The notes below the pieces were generated by a model. That model did not search any database. It saw only the letters and a list, made by a program, of their open reading frames with translations, and was not told the DNA's origin. Of a DNA stretch of 64,000 nt, positions 58,303-64,000 are shown piece after piece; position 1 is the first letter of the stretch, and each line of letters starts with the position of its first letter. This DNA is from Spizellomyces punctatus DAOM BR117 (taxonomy: Eukaryota > Chytridiomycota > Chytridiomycetes > Spizellomycetales > Spizellomycetaceae). The translations under genes were made by a program, and so were the position numbers. Location: assembly GCF_000182565.1 (NCBI RefSeq), contig NW_015971547.1, positions 699,510 through 763,509 of the forward strand, given 5' to 3'.

Positions 58303-59601
58303 ATGCACAGAGCTTTAAGACATATATTGGCGGCACAACGCCTGCGCCCGTTTAGTCGGAACTATTCTGTTGTGGGCACCGATGCGACGGTGGTTCGTGG
58401 CCTCGTGGGCGCGATTGGGAACACGCCGTTAATCCGCCTCAATAAACTTAGTGAACAGACGGGTTGCGACATACTGGGAAAAGCTGAATGGATGAACCCT
58501 GGTTGGTGAACCTCAGCCAAAACGATGATTTGCCCGTCTACTAGTGCTAAACTCAGGCGAATGTCTGCAGGGGGATCTGTCAAGGATCGTGCAGCTTTGT
58601 ACGTTGTAAAGAACGCCGAAGAACTGGGGCAACTGAAACCAGGAGGAACTGTGGTAGAAGGGACCGCAGGAAATACAGGAATTGGGTTGGCACACGTTTG
58701 CCGGTCAAAGGGATATAATCTCGTAATGTGAGTGAAAAGTTTTCATTACTCGTATGCTCCTTTGCTAACACCTAGCCTAAATTCCAGATACATGCCCAAC
58801 ACACAAAGTCAGGAAAAGATTGATCTTCTACGGATGCTTGGTGCCGATGTTCGGCCAGTTCCTGCTGTACCTTTTACCGACCCTGCCAACTACAATCACC
58901 AAGCCAAAGCATTTGCAGAGTCCCTTCCCAATGCTGTGTGGACAAATCAATTTGATAATGTACGAAACATGAAGTCTTGTCGCATTGATCCTTGCAAATG
59001 ACTAAGAATGAATTTTAATATATAGGTCGCGAATCGGCAAGCGCACATCGAGACCACTGGACCCGAGATTTGGCGTCAAACTGGCGGCAAGCTGGATGGT
59101 TTCGTATGTGCCACAGGAACCGGTGGCACATTAGCTGGTACAGCAAGATATCTGAAAGAAAAGTCAGATGGCCAGGTGAAGGTGTTTATTGCTGACCCGC
59201 CAGGCTCCGTATTGTACGCATATAAAAAAGAGGGCCAGCTGACGCGCACGGGCGACTCTTCCATTACGGAGGGAATCGGCCAAGGTCGTCTTACGGACAA
59301 TCTGGCTCCTGACTGGAAACTGATTGATGATGCTGTGCATATCCCAGACGCGGAGACGATCGAGATGGTGTATCGTCTATTGGACGAGGAAGGCATCTTC
59401 ATTGGTGCTAGCTCGGCATTGAACGTTGTGGCAGCGACAAAGATGGCCCAGCAACTAGGACCTGGTAAACGAATCGCCACTATGATCTGCGACGGCGCCG
59501 CCAGGTATCAATCACGATTGTTCAGCAAGGCGTGGTTGGAGAGCAAGGGCTTGTTAGATGCAATTCCCCAACATTTACATAAATACATTCTCTTAGCATA
59601 G
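58303..59601 (+). CDS. Cysteine synthase (PLP-dependent), mitochondrial-type
   Basis: Fold-type II PLP enzyme of the O-acetylserine sulfhydrylase group. The start at 58303 gives [20 protein letters not shown], an Arg-rich presequence suggesting mitochondria. [21 protein letters not shown] leads to WMNPG, and an intron restores [13 protein letters not shown], in which the Lys is the PLP Schiff-base residue. [20 protein letters not shown] binds the cofactor phosphate. Introns near 58729 and 58960 precede [20 protein letters not shown] and [43 protein letters not shown] and [20 protein letters not shown] follow. The C-terminal part [21 protein letters not shown] ends with TAG at 59599-59601. It resembles the fungal second cysteine synthase lineage more than the cytosolic enzyme. 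Substrate preference cannot be read from the sequence. Confidence 0.92.
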
Positions 59602-59712
59602 GGCGTATTTGTAGCGTAGTAAAACAAATCAATATCTTTAGAAGCATCTCCATCCATTCTACAGGTAAAAAAATATACATATAGCGTATTTACACATTAT
59701 ACAATTAGTGCA

Positions 59713-62700
59713 TCAAAGTCGCGCCATATAAGAGACATCCATCTGGCAAAGCTTATGCGGATTAACGGCATTGGATATCAAGTCTAGAATGGTTTGATTT
59801 GCCGGCTCACACCGCTCGATGCCCTGAAAGATGGGATATTAATCAGCATATGGGAATAACAAGGAGCTAACGTTTTTGCCCTACCCGCTCTCTTTCTGCT
59901 CTGCACGCGATGCCGTGAGTCCGCTTCAGAACAAGGTCTACATTTTGCGTAACAAATTCCCTGAGTTGCGCCTCCTGTAATGGTGGCTTGCGAGCAATGT
60001 TTTGCCACGTTACTAATTCGTCACGGACAAAGATACTGAGATAGTCTTCTAGTTCATACTACATATAATCGTTTGGTGAGTTCCTCATGCATTTCCTCTG
60101 TCTTCCACGCTGCGATACATACATCTGGTTCTGTCAATGCACGTCCGATAGCTTGAAGGGAAGATGCAAAGACGCCTTCCACGCCAATGGGCGTTAGGAA
60201 CGTTTGTATGTTGGGTGTAAACCGGAACGGTACCGGCTCCCCATTTGAAAACAAATATGTGGTAGTAGACAAACCTTACAAAACCACGTTAGGACGCTTT
60301 GTCACCACGCAGCGAAAAGTGAAACCGATGACTCACTTGGTAACAGGTCCGATGCCCATATGCTGCCAGAACGACGAGAGATGTGGAACTTGTGAGGTGT
60401 TCTCTGTCCAACGCTCATCACATGCGTCATGAACGTCACCGCTGCCAATGACTGGGTAAAGTGCTTTCGCATGGTCCACAACTCTCCATATGATGCCAGG
60501 CTCTTCGTGATGAACTAGTACACAGAGGGGTTTTAATGAGGCAATGTCAGAGGGTGCACATGAGAATGATATCACCTTTGTCAAGATATTGTCCGGCATG
60601 AACTTCGATGCAATGTCCTCCAAAAGTTCAGCTTTCAAATTTAGCATCTCAACTTTATCCAGTTTCTTGATACAGCCAAGATTAGCTACTATGTCCGGTG
60701 ACCTGAACACGGCGAAATACTCACCCCGCGCTTAGCAAACTCCTCAGAAGCATATACGTCACGCATGCGATTGATGTAAAACATAATCGGGTCATCCTTG
60801 TGCTGTCCTTTCTGGGCACAATAATCTTCCCAAATTTCTTGCAACGTGATGTAACTAGGATCATCCTGCACCAGTCGGACAGTAGGTGCAAGCGGTACGA
60901 TAATGGGAAGGTGGAAGGAGAGATTTCGTCGTCGACTTTCTCTCCGTCGTTCCATGACGCTGTTGAGAATGCGGAAGAGCTGGATGATCCGTTCCTCCCG
61001 ACGGCAATGTCTTGCAGCCGGATGCTGGACGCTGAACGGATGGAAAGTTCCATCGTGACCCCGAATCGTAAAGCGGCGGTGACAGGCAAGGTAGCCACGT
61101 ATCAAATCGACCTCCGGTTCAAAACGGTCGATGCGCACAAAGTCTTTGTTATTGTCCTTCATCAAGAAGTACTGTCCAGGTACTTCAATGTCCTCAAATT
61201 TCTGATATTCGAATTCTACAAGCCAGTGACTGAAGTGCTCGAGATGTTGTCGCCGTGGGCGGCTGTCAAGCAAGATTTCCAACTTGTCCCGCCACTCTCT
61301 AAACCGCTCTACAAGCTGTGCAAGGTTCGGCTTACTCTTAATGAAATCTTGTTCAAATGCCGCCTTGTATTTGATGTGATTCGGGTACATGCTTTCAGCA
61401 AATCGCAACAGATTCACCTCCGTAGCGGGAGACAAAGCTCCCCCTTGATCTCCTGCATCGCGAGAAAGTTGCTGCAAAAACATCTGAACACCGTCATTGA
61501 GCAGGGCTACTATTAACCGATAAATGTCCTCGTCAGTGGTCGGTTTTAATCTTTGCATTATCTGGTCCAACATCGTTTCCATAGACAGGGCAAGAAGTGG
61601 GAATGCAGTCTTGACAACGGCATTGACTTCCTCGAGATGCTCCCAGGGCGTGTACCTTCGCTGGGTTACGGCGGAAGTTCCATTAGTGGCCTGCGCGGAT
61701 GCCGCATCACCTTGTTGTGGCCCCTGGGGTTCAGTATTGGTTGGAGTCTGAGGAGGCTGATCCGGTTGGCGGGGTGCACCAGCAGATGTGGTGGATGCTG
61801 CCTGCTTTTTTGATATCAAGTAATCATCGCGTGCCGTCCGCAACTGGAAATAGAGAGCCTACAGAAATGAGAGCAAGTGAGCACATTACAATATTCAGTA
61901 GATTTTATGCCTTGAGCATAGGATATCATACCTGCGGGTACTGCTTCGCAATCTTCTTGAGTATCTCCTTTGCTTGGGAAGCTTCTTTGTTCGACAGGGC
62001 AGCCAGAAGTTGTGGTATAAATGTAATCCAATACCAGATCGGAACATCACCCTTGTACTCGTCGAACGCGTTGGCAATTGTATTCTCATTATCATCCAAG
62101 CTCAATAGCCATAATATCCGTGCCAAGAACTTTCGTGAGCGGGCATTCTGATAGATACCGGCAGCCTGCAAGTAGCAGTTCATAGCCCCAGCACCATATT
62201 TGATCTCCGTAGGTCGTTCTTTGAACATACGATCGTTATACTGGGCAAAAGCTGCCCAACCTTTCGCTAATGTCGTCTCAAGTTGAATAGAGGAAGAGAA
62301 CGCTTTTTCTGCATCGTCATGAAGGTTCAATTTTGCAAAGAAGATGCCCTTTAAGGCAAAGAATTCTGCCTTTTGCTGGGGATTGAAGTAGAGCAGATTC
62401 GTATTGTTGATCACATCAAGACCGGTAGCGTAATCAGTGGCATTCACGAAATAGCTTTTAGCTTGCTCGCGCAATTTGAAGAACGCCTCATGAATCTCAA
62501 TGTTTGGCAGTGTGTAAATTTTGCTCAGCGAGTCGTTGCAGACATCGATCAACTGATGTTTCCGCGCGACGTGAGCGAATCGGTTGATGGTCCATGCCGT
62601 TTCATGGTATCCGCGAAACGCCACAGAGCTCGGATTATCTCTCACACCGTTCCCATTGTGTTGCACATTAAGCTGAGGAATCAGTGGAAGGTATGCCTTG

Positions 62701-64000
62701 TTCACTATCTGAAACACGTGCTGACGCCAAGCAACAATATCACTCCACAAGGTAATGTCATCCCACATGTTCGGAAGTCGATCTCGCCAAGTGGTGAAGA
62801 TTCCTTTTAGTTCCTGTTGCTTATCTTGTATGTTCACCACTGTAGTCGTATTGAGGATCTGTTGTATCTGAGCTCCCTCATGTAATTCCACAAACTGCTG
62901 GAAGGTATGCAACAGAGGTATATGGGCATTGAGTCCTTGTTTTGGTAGGATGAACCAGCGCTTTAAGCTGCTTTGCACCCCTTCGTCGCAAAGCTTATGG
63001 AATTCCGCTTGGCGTTCGGGTCCTTCTTGGTATCTTAACAGTAAACTGAACGACTGAAAGACCTTCCGTCGAGGGCTATCTTGCATCGATTCTAACGCAG
63101 TCTGCAGCGACTCGCGTTCACTGGTCCAGTCAGAGAGTCGCCACGCGCATTCCAAAAATAATTCTGCATTGGCCTCCTGTTTCGACAAGTCGGTCAAGAG
63201 ATCCCACTGCTGTAACCGCTCTGCTGAATAGACCCAATGATCCTCCCAAAGTCGGTATTCGGATTCAGTAAATGGCAAAACGCCTGTTCGCGCCTTCGCT
63301 TGGGCGGCTTCATACAGCCGTTGAGCTTGAGCCCACATACCCCCTTGCTCATAGGATATCGCCGCATTCGTCTCAGCAAAAAGGCTGCGTCGTCGCCACA
63401 GTCCGTAGAAGTAATCAGCTTCAGAGAGGCTCCAGAAAATCTCACAGAGGGCATCAATCGTGCTCTCTCTAATTTTCTCATCCTCTTTCGCTGCCAATAC
63501 TCCGGCGAACCGCGTGTCCACAATGGACTGTTGTAGCAACTCCACTGCAATGTACCAGGCGTCGTATGTCTTCCCTAAATATCGTACTAGCTGAGGGGGT
63601 AACCGAGGTTGGATTGCTGCCTCGCACTGGCAAATGCCCTCAAGTAACGCTTGAATGACGTTGGGTCGCATATCAACCTGTTTGATATGGTAGTCCTTCG
63701 CCAGCAGAGGTATTATAACCTTATGTACGTCATGCCGCTCTCGAGGGTTGAGCAAACCCCAACAGAGCGGGAATATATCAACCCACATTGCGTAGGTGAC
63801 GTTATCGTCAGAGTACAACAGCTGACGAAGTGAATCCACAAGGGTTTCCAATGTGAGCGACTGGAGATCACGCAAAAACTCGCGGTGATGTTCCATGACA
63901 GCCGGAAAGCGTTCGTCACTTGTTGTTGTGCTTTCGATTGCCATATTATCTTCCGAGGCATCCAGCGCAGTTATAGAGGCAGTTCGGTAACCCGGCGCGC
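59713..64000 (-). CDS. TRA1: Tra1/TRRAP, C-terminal part (FAT, pseudokinase, FATC)
   Basis: PIKK-like scaffold of SAGA and NuA4 that contacts activators. The minus-strand frame is open at the right edge, so the N-terminal HEAT part lies outside the window. The FAT domain runs from the edge to about 61.9 kb ([79 protein letters not shown]). After an intron near 61.86-61.93 kb come a Pro/Gln-rich linker, [20 protein letters not shown] and [20 protein letters not shown]. The pseudokinase core shows [20 protein letters not shown] in place of a DRHPSN loop and has no DFG, so it is catalytically dead as in the family. FATC follows, ending [17 protein letters not shown] with TGA at 59713-59715. Confidence 0.95.

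Noticed and set aside
1-64000. CRISPR arrays, riboswitches, bacterial operons or toxin-antitoxin systems
   Set aside because: No regularly spaced repeats or bacterial gene organisation seen. The DNA is intron-rich eukaryotic sequence.

Overview
The window reads as nuclear DNA of an early-diverging, flagellated (zoosporic) fungus. Genes are broken by many short GT-AG introns (mostly about 40-110 bp) and packed tightly on both strands. The gene content is fungal: Ssr4 of SWI/SNF-RSC, an intron-rich TOR, Set2 with AWS-SET-WW-SRI, and chromovirus-type LTR retrotransposons. Two genes belong to cilia and basal bodies, a CFAP96 (C4orf47) homologue at about 30.3-31.8 kb and B9D2 at about 49.0-49.8 kb. 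Dikarya lack these, so a chytrid-like lineage is the simplest reading. This is an inference; no species was identified.

Layout. 1-5.0 kb is repeat-rich: the 3' end of a Ty3/gypsy chromovirus and its LTR, apparently lying inside a Ty1/copia element, followed by a broken TE-like region, a 22-A tract and a tRNA-like relic. 5.0-14.5 kb (+) is TOR kinase. 15.1-20.0 kb (+) holds two RNA-binding proteins, SPF45/RBM17 and RBM26/27. 20.3-24.3 kb (-) is importin beta-1, divergent from ribosomal protein eL28 (24.9-25.4 kb, +). 25.6-27.9 kb (-) is an unrecognised helical protein, divergent from the 25-codon ribosomal protein eL41 (28.3 kb, +). Then come HSP20, CFAP96 and homogentisate dioxygenase (all -), a RasGEF (+, 35.4-38.8 kb), mitochondrial citrate synthase (-), an AT-rich TE-like pocket (41.2-42.1 kb), a secreted alpha/beta-hydrolase (+, 42.2-46.1 kb), complex I 24-kDa subunit (-) sharing a 153-bp promoter with Ssr4 (+), B9D2 (-), an unresolved 2.7-kb stretch, eL29 (+), MOB1 (-), Set2 (+), a mitochondrial-type cysteine synthase (+), and the C-terminal part of Tra1/TRRAP (-), which runs off the right edge.

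Functional picture. The genes are mostly conserved housekeeping: growth signalling (TOR, RasGEF, MOB1), chromatin and transcription (Set2, Ssr4, Tra1), RNA processing, translation, mitochondrial metabolism and the cilium. The most notable non-coding signal is a recurrent TCACGTG motif. I found it in six intergenic regions, including those upstream of all three ribosomal protein genes and of citrate synthase and complex I. The ribosomal protein genes also have extreme exon structures: in eL29 an ATG-only coding exon and a 12-nt microexon, and in eL41 a stop codon at the very start of the last exon. I found no CRISPR array, toxin system or clearly new multi-gene system. Gene spans below run from start codon to stop codon and include introns; splice sites were read by eye.
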